From: Amaranthus tricolor
Taxonomy: Eukaryota; Streptophyta; Magnoliopsida; Caryophyllales; Amaranthaceae
Assembly (NCBI RefSeq): GCF_026212465.1
Contig: NC_080056.1
Span: forward strand, 25,873,249 to 25,937,248
Length of the DNA stretch: 64,000 bases
Direction: 5' to 3'
The notes under the pieces are model-generated. The model was given only the letters and a program-made list of their open reading frames with translations. It was not told the origin of the DNA and searched no databases. Shown in pieces: positions 1 through 8,645 of the stretch. Each line of letters begins with the position of its first letter. Positions within the stretch are counted from its first letter, which is position 1. Made by a program: the position numbers and the translations under genes.

Positions 1-1269
1 TCTCTTGGTAAAACATTTACTAATGCAGAAAAAGTTCAGAAGATCTTGAGATGTCTTCCAAGATCCAAATGGGGTCCAAAAGTCACCGCCATTGAGGAAG
101 CTCAAGACCTGAAAGTTCTATCCCTTGACGACCTCCTTGGAAAACTCACAACACATGAACTTACCCTACATGATGATGGAGAAAATGATGTAATACCTTC
201 TATGAAAAATCTTGCTTTAAAAGCTAAGAATCATCATGAATCTGCAAGTGATGATGAAGAAAGCGATGATGAAGAAGATCCATTTGCACTGATCACTAAA
301 GGTCTTGAAGGAATTATGAAGATGCGAAAGAAATTTAAGAAATTCAAATCCAGAAATAAAGGTAAGTCTTCTAACTCTAAATCAAATTTTAAGACTAACA
401 AACTTGCTTGTTTTGAGTGTGGATCTACAGAACATCTTGTCAAAGAGTGCCCCAATAAGAAAAGAGAATCATACAAGAAAAACAAGAAGAAACAAGCGAT
501 GGTTGCAACTTGGAGTGATTCTGAAGTATCATCCGAATCTGAAAGTGAAGATGGACAAGCTCATGTATGTCTTATGGCTAATAATGATGAAAATGATGAT
601 ATAGATCAAAACCATGAAGAGGTACGTGTCTTTCTTAACACTTGCACCAAGGATGAATTAATTACAACACTTCTTAACATGTTTCAAATAGAAAAGATCT
701 TAAAAGATGAGAAAGATACCTTAGAGAATAGGGTACGTCATTATGCTGAAGGTTGTGAACAAATCTTGACTAAAAACGAATCGCAAAGGGTTGAAATAAT
801 TAAACTTGAAAAGACTGTCAAAGTCTTGAAACAACAGAACCTCAACCAGACCAAGCAGCTTATTGACCTTAAGAATGAGAACAATGAACTTGAAGCCAGA
901 CTCAAAGCTTTGAAGCAAGAGTCTGAGAAAAATCTACAAGCATTAACCAAGCTTAATGAATCCGAATCAAAATTCACAAAAATGCTTACGAGTCAAAAAC
1001 CATCTAATGATAAACGTGGTATAGGTTATAACAATGTTTCATATAATTATAAGAAAAATACCACATTTGTTAAAAGTGTATACAAATCTAAACGTACACC
1101 TACTTGCACCTTTTGTTGCAAAAAGGGACACATTAGAATTGCATGTCCATACAGACGTAAAGACAAGCATATCATTGAAAATTCCTTTCCTTATGAATTA
1201 CGTGGACAGATAAAACAAATATGGGTTCCTAAAGGAACAAGACCTCCTAACATGGTCTATCCTAATTAA
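1..1269 (+). CDS. gag: Gag polyprotein of Sirevirus copy A (5' partial)
   Basis: Structural capsid/nucleocapsid protein of the element. The frame is open from base 1, so the gene begins upstream; the ATG at 46 is internal, as copy B shows. Seen in order: end of the copia-type Gag core, an acidic Asp/Glu-rich stretch (about 235-285), a zinc knuckle CX2CX4HX4C (CFECGSTEHLVKEC, about 409-450), an acidic/serine patch, a long coiled coil rich in Leu, Lys and Glu (about 690-980), and a second CX2CX4HX4C knuckle (CTFCCKKGHIRIAC, about 1105-1146). Two knuckles separated by a coiled coil are typical of Sirevirus Gag. It stops at TAA 1267 and is followed in the same frame by more stops before pol. It differs from copy B's Gag at about a dozen residues over the shared 422. 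Confidence 0.9.
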   Translation, partial: SLGKTFTNAEKVQKILRCLPRSKWGPKVTAIEEAQDLKVLSLDDLLGKLTTHELTLHDDGENDVIPSMKNLALKAKNHHESASDDEESDDEEDPFALITKGLEGIMKMRKKFKKFKSRNKGKSSNSKSNFKTNKLACFECGSTEHLVKECPNKKRESYKKNKKKQAMVATWSDSEVSSESESEDGQAHVCLMANNDENDDIDQNHEEVRVFLNTCTKDELITTLLNMFQIEKILKDEKDTLENRVRHYAEGCEQILTKNESQRVEIIKLEKTVKVLKQQNLNQTKQLIDLKNENNELEARLKALKQESEKNLQALTKLNESESKFTKMLTSQKPSNDKRGIGYNNVSYNYKKNTTFVKSVYKSKRTPTCTFCCKKGHIRIACPYRRKDKHIIENSFPYELRGQIKQIWVPKGTRPPNMVYPN

Positions 1270-1335
1270 GATCCCAAATTTGTCACTTGAATAGTCTAGT
1301 TAGGTTGAGAAAGGTTATTTTTTTTTGTTTTGTAG
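1270..1335 (+). promoter_or_regulatory. gag-pol spacer with in-frame stops and a splice-acceptor-like end
   Basis: Gag and pol share one reading frame, yet this frame has stops at 1267 (TAA), 1288 (TGA), 1297 (TAG), 1306 (TGA) and 1333 (TAG). The spacer ends in a run of nine T, then G, TTTT and GTAG, and the first pol codon GAT starts at 1336. A pyrimidine run followed by TAG|G is a textbook 3' splice site. Copy B has the same stops and the same end with a different T-run length (48442-48504). In-phase donor candidates in gag include GAG|GTACGT at 622 and AGG|GTACGT at 733. Splicing is inferred. Confidence 0.5.
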
Positions 1336-4300
1336 GATAAACAGAAATGGATTTTAGATAGTGGATGCTCGAGACATATGAGTGGTAAAAGTTCTTTATT
1401 TTCTGAAATAAAAGAAAAATGCAATGGCTCGATCACCTTAGGAGATAAAGGTAAATGCAAAATTTTAGGCATTGGTAAAATCGGTAAGAATCCATCTAAA
1501 ACTATTGACAATGTTTATTTAGTTGAAGGTCTAAAATTTAATTTGCTAAGTGTGTCTCAACTATGTGATAAAGGTAATGAAGTGATATTTGATAAAGAAA
1601 AATGTATTGTTAAAAATCCTAATACCGGTGATACTTTCATTACTGCCCTTAGACATGATAATGTTTATGCCTTGCATACTAACGAAATTGCAGCTGAGAA
1701 TTTTAAGTGTTTGAAAGCTATTACGGATAATCCAAATCTATGGCATAGACGTCTTGGTCATATTAATACTCACACCATGCATGAGTTGGTAAGTAAAGAT
1801 TTAGTTAAGGGACTTCCAGCTCTTGACTATAAACAAAGTCCTGCTTGTGACGCATGCATTAAAGGTAAACAAGTAAGAAGTTCATTCAAACCGAAGAAAA
1901 TGGATAAAAGTGAAGCCTTGAAACCGTTCTCAAGACGTTGTAAAGAGATGCAGACTCAACTGAACCTTCCAATAGTTTCGATTAGAAGTGACCATGGGAG
2001 AGAGTTTGATCAATTAGGCTTTGATTCCTTTTGTGAAAAATATGGAATAACCCATAACTTTTCAGCTCCTAGGACACCCCAACAAAACGGTGTGGTTGAA
2101 AGGAAAAATCGAACCTTAGAAGAGATGGCTAGAACGATGCTTATTGAAAATGGATTAGCTAAACACTATTGGGCTGAGGCTGTTAACACAGCTAATTATG
2201 TCTTGAATAGATGCCTTATAAGACCCATACTTAAGAAAACCCCTTATGAGTTATTCAAAGGAAGAAAACCAAATATAGCATACCTTAGACCATTTGGTTG
2301 TAAATGTTTTATTCATAATAATGGTAAAGATAATCTAGGTAAATTTGATGCTAGAAGTGATGAAGGTATATTCCTTGGATACTCCTTGAACAGTAAAGCT
2401 TATAGAGTGCTAAACAAACGTACAAGTATAGTTGAAGAAAGTATACATGTTGTTTTTGATGAATCCGAGAATGGAACATTAAGTGAAGGATTTAAAGAGT
2501 TAAACCTTAATAAACACTTTGATGATTTGAGTGATGATGAACTGGATAATAATATTAGTGCTACTAAAAGGAATAACATGCAGGATACCATACAAAGTCT
2601 TGATGATGATAAAGGAAAACTGATTGAAAACATTGAAGACTCACAGTCTGATCTTGAGACCCAACCTCAAGAACTTGAAACAGTTCCTGAACATACTGAT
2701 TTAGATACTCCAATTAAATATTCCTCGAATGAAGTAAGTATAAATTCTTTGAATGAAAACACACCATCACCATCCATACTACGAAGAAGAATTAGAATGT
2801 CATCTCAACATCCTCCAGAAAATATTATAAGTAATCCAAACAAAGGTACGCAAACTCGATCCTCTCTTAAAAATTTATGTGCATTTTCTGCTTTTGTTTC
2901 TCTAATAGAACCAAAGGATGTTAAAGAAGCATTAAAAGAACCAGAGTGGATCATTGCTATGCAAAATGAATTGAATGAATTCGAAAGGAACAAAGTTTGG
3001 AATCTAGTTGAAAGACCTCTAGATCGTACTATTATTGGAACTAGATGGGTCTTTCGCAATAAACTCAATGAGGATGGAGACATTGTAAGGAATAAAGCAA
3101 GATTGGTAGCTCAAGGATATAATCAAGAAGAAGGTATAGATTATGATGAAACTTTTGCACCAGTTGCAAGGTTAGAATCTATCCGTATTATGCTTGCTTT
3201 TGCTTCTTATATGAATATTAAACTTTATCAAATGGATGTTAAATGTGCTTTCTTAAATGGATATTTACAAGAGGAAGTGTATGTTAAACAACCTCCAGGT
3301 TTTGAAAAATCTGATTCACCTAATCATGTTTTCAAACTAAACAAAGCGCTATATGGCTTGAAACAAGCTCCAAGAGCTTGGTATGACAGATTTAGCTCGC
3401 ATTTACTTGAAAATGAATTTCAACGAGGAAAAATTGATAAAACACTTTTCATTAAAACGAAAGGAAAAGATATTCTTATTGTTCAAGTATATGTTGATGA
3501 TATTTTGTTTGGAGCTACTAATGATTCTTTGTGCAAGGAATTTTCTGAGATTATGTGCAAGGAATTTGAAATGAGCATGATGGGAGACTTAACTTTCTTT
3601 CTTGGACTTCAAATAAAGCAAAAGAAAGATGGCATATTTATTTGTCAAAGTAAATATGTTAGAGATTTGCTAAAGAAGTACAATATGGATCAATGTAGAG
3701 AAGCTAATACACCTATGAGTTCAACGCTAAGTCTAGACCAAGATCTTAATGGTAAGAGCGTTGATCAAAAGACTTATAGAGGTATGATTGGTTCTTTATT
3801 GTATTTAACTGCTAGTCGTCCTGACATTATGTTTAGTGTCTGCTTATGTGCTCGTTTTCAAGCTAACCCAAAAGAATCTCACTTAACAACAGTTAAGAGA
3901 ATCTTTAGATATTTGAATGGGACTAAAGACTTCGGTCTATGGTACCCTAGTTGTGGAAATTTTGGTTTGATTGGTTTTTCAGATGCTGATTATGCTGGAT
4001 ACAAGGTTGATAGAAAAAGTACTTCAGGATCGTGTCAATTCTTAGGAAATTCATTAATTTCATGGTATTCTAAAAAGCAAAATTCAGTTGCTTTATCTAC
4101 AGCTGAAGCTGAATACATAGCCGCAGGTGCTTGTTGCTCTCAAATTTTATGGATCGCTCAACAACTTCGAGATCTTGGAATTGATCTCAAAGGCATTCCA
4201 ATAAAATGTGATAATACAAGTGCTATTTGTATTACTAAGAATCCTGTTCAACATTCTCGTACTAAACACATTGAGGTACGTCACCATTTCATTAGGGATC

Positions 4301-4437
4301 ATGCTGAAAAAGGTAACATTTCTTTATCCTTTATACCTACTGAAAATCAGTTAGCGGATATATTTACAAAAGCTTTGAGTACTGAACGTTTTGCCTATAT
4401 ACGTATGGAACTTGGCATGCTAAATGATGTTGCATGA
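1336..4437 (+). CDS. pol: Pol polyprotein of Sirevirus copy A, integrase damaged by internal deletion
   Basis: Encodes protease, integrase, reverse transcriptase and RNase H. The first ATG (1378) lies after the protease active site DSGCSRHM (codon D at 1357), so ATG initiation there would lose the catalytic Asp; I start at the first codon after the last stop. Order: protease; GAG-pre-integrase zinc region with HRRLGH and CDACIKGK (about 1741-1875); integrase core with SDHGREF (about 1990) and the catalytic Glu in [10 protein letters not shown] (about 2090-2120); acidic linker (2500-2750); RT with [19 protein letters not shown] and catalytic YVDD at 3490-3501; RNase H with [17 protein letters not shown] and the C-terminal [10 protein letters not shown]. 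Compared with copy B, 46 codons are missing at 1902/1903, including the first Asp of the integrase D-D-E triad, so its own integrase should be inactive. RT and RNase H look intact. Confidence 0.88.
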   Translation, partial: DKQKWILDSGCSRHMSGKSSLFSEIKEKCNGSITLGDKGKCKILGIGKIGKNPSKTIDNVYLVEGLKFNLLSVSQLCDKGNEVIFDKEKCIVKNPNTGDTFITALRHDNVYALHTNEIAAENFKCLKAITDNPNLWHRRLGHINTHTMHELVSKDLVKGLPALDYKQSPACDACIKGKQVRSSFKPKKMDKSEALKPFSRRCKEMQTQLNLPIVSIRSDHGREFDQLGFDSFCEKYGITHNFSAPRTPQQNGVVERKNRTLEEMARTMLIENGLAKHYWAEAVNTANYVLNRCLIRPILKKTPYELFKGRKPNIAYLRPFGCKCFIHNNGKDNLGKFDARSDEGIFLGYSLNSKAYRVLNKRTSIVEESIHVVFDESENGTLSEGFKELNLNKHFDDLSDDELDNNISATKRNNMQDTIQSLDDDKGKLIENIEDSQSDLETQPQELETVPEHTDLDTPIKYSSNEVSINSLNENTPSPSILRRRIRMSSQHPPENIISNPNKGTQTRSSLKNLCAFSAFVSLIEPKDVKEALKEPEWIIAMQNELNEFERNKVWNLVERPLDRTIIGTRWVFRNKLNEDGDIVRNKARLVAQGYNQEEGIDYDETFAPVARLESIRIMLAFASYMNIKLYQMDVKCAFLNGYLQEEVYVKQPPGFEKSDSPNHVFKLNKALYGLKQAPRAWYDRFSSHLLENEFQRGKIDKTLFIKTKGKDILIVQVYVDDILFGATNDSLCKEFSEIMCKEFEMSMMGDLTFFLGLQIKQKKDGIFICQSKYVRDLLKKYNMDQCREANTPMSSTLSLDQDLNGKSVDQKTYRGMIGSLLYLTASRPDIMFSVCLCARFQANPKESHLTTVKRIFRYLNGTKDFGLWYPSCGNFGLIGFSDADYAGYKVDRKSTSGSCQFLGNSLISWYSKKQNSVALSTAEAEYIAAGACCSQILWIAQQLRDLGIDLKGIPIKCDNTSAICITKNPVQHSRTKHIEVRHHFIRDHAEKGNISLSFIPTENQLADIFTKALSTERFAYIRMELGMLNDVA
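1902..1903 (+). other. Junction of exact 138-bp in-frame deletion (intron-like scar) in pol A
   Basis: Copy A lacks the 138 bp present at 49072-49209 in copy B. With the breakpoint here, the missing piece starts GTAAGT and ends AG, and the frame is kept. A shared GG at both edges leaves three equivalent placements, so a short-homology deletion is also possible. Confidence 0.7.
3782..3892 (+). other. 111-bp GT...AG segment in pol, present in A and missing in B
   Basis: This stretch (37 codons between RT and RNase H, containing [14 protein letters not shown]) is precisely absent from copy B at 60882/60883. It begins GTATGA after GAG and ends ACAG, so it looks like a small intron, although it is coding and conserved in copia elements. 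A shared AG at the edges gives three equivalent placements. Confidence 0.65.
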
Positions 4438-4995
4438 ATTAAGGGGGAGTAATCACGAAGAATAACGGTATTTTTAATAAATCAGTTAAGTTGTTAAACA
4501 TAAATTGTTACTTAATACTAAGTATGTGTTAAGGGGGAGCATTACATTATGTTTATGTGTTTGATTGATAATATATGTGTGTTTATGCATGAATTTGAGA
4601 ATTGAAAATTTAATTTCAATATCTTGAAAATTATTTGTTTTATATTAAAATGGGATTTACGATTAAATACCTTTAATCAATAAAGGATATTTAATTATTT
4701 TTTTTTAAAAAAAAATAAAAATTGTTTGCCTAAATTTTATTTTAAAAGTCCATGCATTAAAATATTGTTCATGAATTTGGTTCAATTGCATTCACACTAA
4801 CCGGTCAATTACAAATCTTTTGCATTCCTCTTGAATTGTCAAATCAATTCAATGCTAGTATACATGCATTGTACTAATTCCCTTTAATAGAAAGAGAAGT
4901 GCATTTCTGTTTCCCTCACATCAACTTCTTCTGATTTTCTTATCAAAACCGTCATCTTCATTCATCCTCTTCAAAGCTTTCAAAAGATTGTTTTC
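4438..4995 (+). other. pol to env-like spacer with two AAGGGGGAG tracts
   Basis: Noncoding. Two polypurine motifs AAGGGGGAG lie at 4441-4449 and 4531-4539, the first 3 bases after the pol stop. Repeated polypurine tracts of this kind are known in Sireviruses. The rest is AT-rich. Up to about 4730 the sequence is nearly identical to copy B (61428-61720); after that, similarity drops and there is a deletion of about 50 bp relative to B near 4780. Confidence 0.7.
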
Positions 4996-6414
4996 ATGGC
5001 ACCCAAAAGAAAGTCTATTTCTAAGTTGGAGAAAGGAGAATCATCTACGCCTATAACAGAACCTATTTCACCTTCTGTTCCCTCTCCAGTAAATTTTTCA
5101 AATGTTTCTAAAGATTGGTTTGAGAACTATACAGCATATGGAAGATGGATAGATATCTTTAAAAATCGTTCACTATCATATGTTGATGTTCTTAATTACA
5201 ACTTCTTTTTATTTGAAGACCTTGAGATTATTTCTTCTTTTATTCAATCAACTCCAGGTTTGTTTCTTAATCCAGGTTTTATCTCTTACTCTACATTGGT
5301 TAGAATCTTCTATTCCAATTTATCTTTCATAATAGAAAATGGAAATCAGATTTTAAGAAGTTTTATGAAAGGAAAAGAAATTAAGATTTCTAAAACCCTA
5401 ATCAATGACCTGCTGAAATTTTCACATGCTGATGATGATAAAACTCCACATATTTTGGCATTGCAAAATGCTAAAGATCTTTTTCTTCTAGAATCATATT
5501 CAAATTCCTCCTCTGTCAAACAATTAACTCACAATGCCTTGAATCTTAGTGGAAAACTGTTGCATTATGTTTTGGTCAGAACCGTTTTCTCTAGGAACTC
5601 ATCTTGTGAACTAGTAACCGATGCTCATTTAATTTTGATGTGGAAAATTGCCTCCATGAAAAATGTTGATTTTGCTGCAATAATTTTCTCTACAATGAGG
5701 TTTTGTGTCTCACATAACCGAAATTGTGCACTGCCCTATGCTAATCTACTGACATTAATCTTTGATCACTTTGGTTTACTCTCTGATATGGAGGAAGTAG
5801 ATCATTCTGGTCCTATGTCATTGTCTAAAGATAGTCTTCCTGCTCTTGGTATCTTCAAAGTAAATGGCAAATATGATCTGTTTTCAAATTTGTCCTGTGA
5901 TGAAAAAGATAATTTAAGAAAGATACATGGTAAACGGCTTTCTAGACTTGAACCTCATTTAAAAGAACACACTACCATTTCTTATCTACAATCTCTTGAA
6001 GTAGAGGTAGGTGAAGTTAAAACTTCCTTACTGGATTTGCATGATAAAGTGTCTGTGTTAACATATATGTTAGACACATTCATGAAAGAAATGAAAGGAA
6101 TGGTTGTAGAAGATGTGGTTGTGGAGGAGACTGTTCAGGAAGGGACTGCTGAACCACAAGAGTTTGAGAAGCCAGAAGAAAAGCATAAAGAGGCAGAGCA
6201 AGAGAAAGAGGCAGAGCAAGAGAAAGGGACGGAGCAAGAAGCGGTAAAGGCTGAAAAAGAGGTAGAGGCTGAGAAGATGCCTGAAAAGGAAAAAGAGAAG
6301 GAAGAAGAAGAGATTGTCATGGTAACTCCACTTCAGACCATATCACCAACTGTTACAGATACTATCTCATCTGGCAGAACTTCCAAGAGAAGGAAAACCA
6401 GATCTAGAAAGTAA
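4996..6414 (+). CDS. Env-like third ORF of Sirevirus copy A (function unknown)
   Basis: A 472-residue ORF in the position where Sireviruses carry an env-like gene. Start MAPKRK is chosen because copy B has the same start context and an equivalent ORF. Residues 1-35 are basic, then Ser/Pro-rich; 40-320 form a globular-looking part with several hydrophobic helices (for example around 185-200, 210-235 and 247-262); 325-370 look like a coiled coil; 376-440 are a Glu/Lys-rich tract with repeated AEQEKE units; 462-472 are strongly basic (SKRRKTRSRK), like a nuclear localisation signal. I see no N-terminal signal peptide or clear single membrane anchor, so a true envelope role is doubtful. It is about 85-87% identical to copy B's protein in the core, with many silent differences, yet both are open, which suggests selection. 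Function unknown. Confidence 0.8.
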   Translation: MAPKRKSISKLEKGESSTPITEPISPSVPSPVNFSNVSKDWFENYTAYGRWIDIFKNRSLSYVDVLNYNFFLFEDLEIISSFIQSTPGLFLNPGFISYSTLVRIFYSNLSFIIENGNQILRSFMKGKEIKISKTLINDLLKFSHADDDKTPHILALQNAKDLFLLESYSNSSSVKQLTHNALNLSGKLLHYVLVRTVFSRNSSCELVTDAHLILMWKIASMKNVDFAAIIFSTMRFCVSHNRNCALPYANLLTLIFDHFGLLSDMEEVDHSGPMSLSKDSLPALGIFKVNGKYDLFSNLSCDEKDNLRKIHGKRLSRLEPHLKEHTTISYLQSLEVEVGEVKTSLLDLHDKVSVLTYMLDTFMKEMKGMVVEDVVVEETVQEGTAEPQEFEKPEEKHKEAEQEKEAEQEKGTEQEAVKAEKEVEAEKMPEKEKEKEEEEIVMVTPLQTISPTVTDTISSGRTSKRRKTRSRK

Positions 6415-6572
6415 TCTTTGATGGTTGTTGTTTAATGAACTATTTTATTTTGTTATGGCTAAACAATTTCAACATTTCGGCAAACAAATATTTTGGTTAA
6501 CTTTTCACAATCCCAACATTTTACTCCTTGTTTACTTTTTGATGAAAGTCAAAAAGGGGGAGATTTATTTTA

Positions 6573-6624
6573 TTTGTGCTGATTACATGTTCATATCATT
6601 TGTGCTGATTACATGTTCATATCA
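6573..6624 (+). repeat. 26-bp tandem duplication in 3' noncoding region
   Basis: Two adjacent copies of a 26-bp unit starting TTTGTGCTGATTACATG, identical by eye, directly after the polypurine motif at 6554. Confidence 0.85.
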
Positions 6625-7109
6625 TATACATTGACATTGTTATTGTTTTACTTGACATATCTTTATGATGCTCTGAATATGATTATGTTGCTAATACTGT
6701 ATTATAGATGATATGTTGAATTGCTAAACATGGTTTGTTGTTAGATGTTTATGATTGTTAGATGTTTATGATGCATGTTTACGATGCATATTCTGTGCTC
6801 ATGTTCTGATTATATATATTGATGTTTTTGATCTGATTATTGTTTTTTTTTGTGCTGATTATTGATCATTGATTATTTGATAAATTTTTTTTTGCTTTGA
6901 TTATTATTCATATTTATAATATTTGATAATCATGTATTTGCATGTAATATGATTAGTCACTTACTTACTTGTGAATAACAATTAACTGTTCTGTTTTGAA
7001 ACTGTTTTCAACATCTTGAAAGAACATTCTGATTGTCTTTCTTATCATGTTTTTCAATTTATAATGGCTTAGAAATATGATTTAAGAAAATATGGTTTTG
7101 ACTTTCATC

Positions 7110-7120
7110 AAGGGGGAGAT
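7110..7120 (+). promoter_or_regulatory. Polypurine tract of Sirevirus copy A
   Basis: AAGGGGGAGAT sits immediately before the TG that opens the 3' LTR, the expected place for the plus-strand DNA primer. A second tract-like AAAAGGGG followed by the same LTR-start words lies about 30 bp inside the LTR. Confidence 0.85.
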
Positions 7121-8032
7121 TGAAGACTCAATTCTCTTATATAATGTTAAAAGGGGAATTGAAGACTCAATTCTCTTTAATAATGATAAAATGAATTAAA
7201 TTTAATGATGATAATTCAAAACACATATTATCTTAAAGTTTAAGTAAATCCAAAATCATATTTGTTATATGTTTGATAAATGTTATATGCATTTAAGTTC
7301 TAAAACGCTGAATTATGATTTAAGAGCTTAAGTTGATTTTAAGACTTGAGATAAGTTTCAAAGTCTTGAAGGATTATTATATTCATAACCTGATTAATTT
7401 CGTAATAACATTTGAAATATTTTAATAGGTTAAGGTTCCTTAAAATTATATTTGAAATATTTTAATAGGTTAAGGTCCATTGAAATTATTCTTGCTGTTA
7501 TTCGAAATTAAGGATAAAGGTTTATTACACGTTTCAATAATAAACGTTTGAATATTTAAAATTGTTTTTAAATATTTGATTGATTTAATTTGGTAAATAA
7601 ATATAATCCAAGTACATGAATTTTACTTATTATCTACGCGGATATATTTGTTGATGAAGTATTCAATATGCTAACAATAGTATTTTCTATTAATATGATT
7701 TTATTTGAATTAATACTAAAAATAGAAATGACTATTTACGGCTATCTCAAATATAGAAATTAATTTGAAAAAATTAATTTGGTTTTGATTATTGATGATT
7801 TCTGGTTTGTGCTTAAGTGTTCAATATCTTGTTTAAGTACTAACGTGGCAGCTTAGCATTGGATATTAAAGACAAATTACAGCACACAATGACGAAATTA
7901 TTTTAGCTGTCAGTACACGTCAGTTTGAAGATATAGTTCAAGATCTTGAGACAGGCGCAGATTGACCAAGTCATCAGAAATTAACGGACAAGGAGCCTTC
8001 TTGTTTTTACTAAAAGTGTTGAGGCGTAACAC

Positions 8033-8041
8033 TATATATAT
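8033..8041 (+). promoter_or_regulatory. Likely LTR TATA box
   Basis: TATATATAT after GCGTAACAC, present at the same place in copy B's LTR (46018-46026). It would put transcription start near 8065, which defines the start of R. Confidence 0.6.
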
Positions 8042-8590
8042 GAGGCTTCATTCCAGAATTGAGGATATACCTACGCTCCTATACTTATTCTTTCTCTCTT
8101 GACTTAAGCTTTTGAGAAATTCTCTAAGTGTTGTAATCCTTAGTTCATCTAACTCTTACAATTGTAATAGGACTTTAGAGTTTAAAAGAGTTAGATTAAA
8201 ATCAATACGCCTAATTGAGAATACTTTTTAAAGTGTTCAACTTGTGAATCTCTATTGTGAGATTTGGGATTTTGCTTTTATTAAAGGGACTTGTAATACG
8301 GTTCTTCAAGGGGAAGAACGTGGTGAGAGGAGATAGTGAGATCTTCTTGGTTGTATTAAAGTCGGATTAATAAAAGGCGTTTAAATCCTACGGGTTGGAA
8401 GAGAACCCATAGGCGGGGAGTAGGTTGTTGAGAACCGAACCTCGTTAACATATCGTGTGTTATTCTTTATAGTTTATCTTCCGCACATACGTTATTGTTT
8501 ACGAATTGCATAAAACTGTTCCAGAAACTAGTTTTGACAGACTCCCTCAAACTCTTGAGAAAACATTCTGACCGAAATTTTTAAAAGCCC

Positions 8591-8624
8591 ATACTCTCTA
8601 TTCACCCCCCCCTCTAGAGAGTAT
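8591..8624 (+). other. 10-bp-stem hairpin with poly-C loop at end of U5
   Basis: ATACTCTCTA (8591-8600) pairs with TAGAGAGTAT (8615-8624) around a loop containing eight C. Copy B has the same hairpin with nine C (46582-46616). It lies about 20 bp before the LTR end, thus close to the primer-binding site in the RNA. Confidence 0.7.
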
Positions 8625-8645
8625 TCAACCTCCTATTAACTTTCA

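Larger units (their letters stand above)
6415..7120 (+). other. 3' noncoding region of Sirevirus copy A
   Basis: AT-rich, rich in TGAT/ATGTTTATGAT-like short repeats, with no credible ORF (the short one at 6425-6634 is not supported in copy B). Polypurine motifs AAGGGGGAG occur at 6554-6562 and 7110-7118; the latter is next to the LTR and is the likely plus-strand primer. Confidence 0.75.
1..8645 (+). mobile_element. Sirevirus (Ty1/copia, SIRE/Maximus type) copy A, 5' end outside window
   Basis: LTR retrotransposon in the order gag, pol (protease-integrase-RT-RNase H), env-like ORF, polypurine tract, 3' LTR. Integrase before RT marks it as Ty1/copia; two Gag zinc knuckles, a long coiled coil, repeated AAGGGGGAG tracts and the extra ORF after pol point to the plant Sirevirus group. 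Its 5' LTR and first part of gag lie before the window. The 3' LTR ends in CA at 8645 and satellite DNA follows directly, so the insertion is into, or at the edge of, the satellite. Copy B (45115 onward) is a close relative in the same orientation. Confidence 0.9.
7121..8645 (+). repeat. 3' LTR of Sirevirus copy A (about 1525 bp)
   Basis: Starts TGAAGACTCAATTCTC right after the polypurine tract and ends ATTAACTTTCA, matching the 5' LTR of copy B (45115-46637) in both termini and length. The U3 part differs from B at many sites, while the part after about 8150 (R/U5) is almost identical. The first bases after it (8646-8650, GTTTT) would be the 3' target-site duplicate; the 5' partner is outside the window. 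Confidence 0.92.

Noticed and set aside
1378..1380. ATG 1378 as the pol start
   Set aside because: It lies after the protease active-site DSG (1357-1365); a protein starting here would lack the catalytic residue, and relatives code through this point.
4996..6414. Calling the third ORF a genuine viral envelope gene
   Set aside because: Position fits the 'env-like' label, but I see no signal peptide or membrane anchor and the tail is nuclear-signal-like; kept as function unknown.
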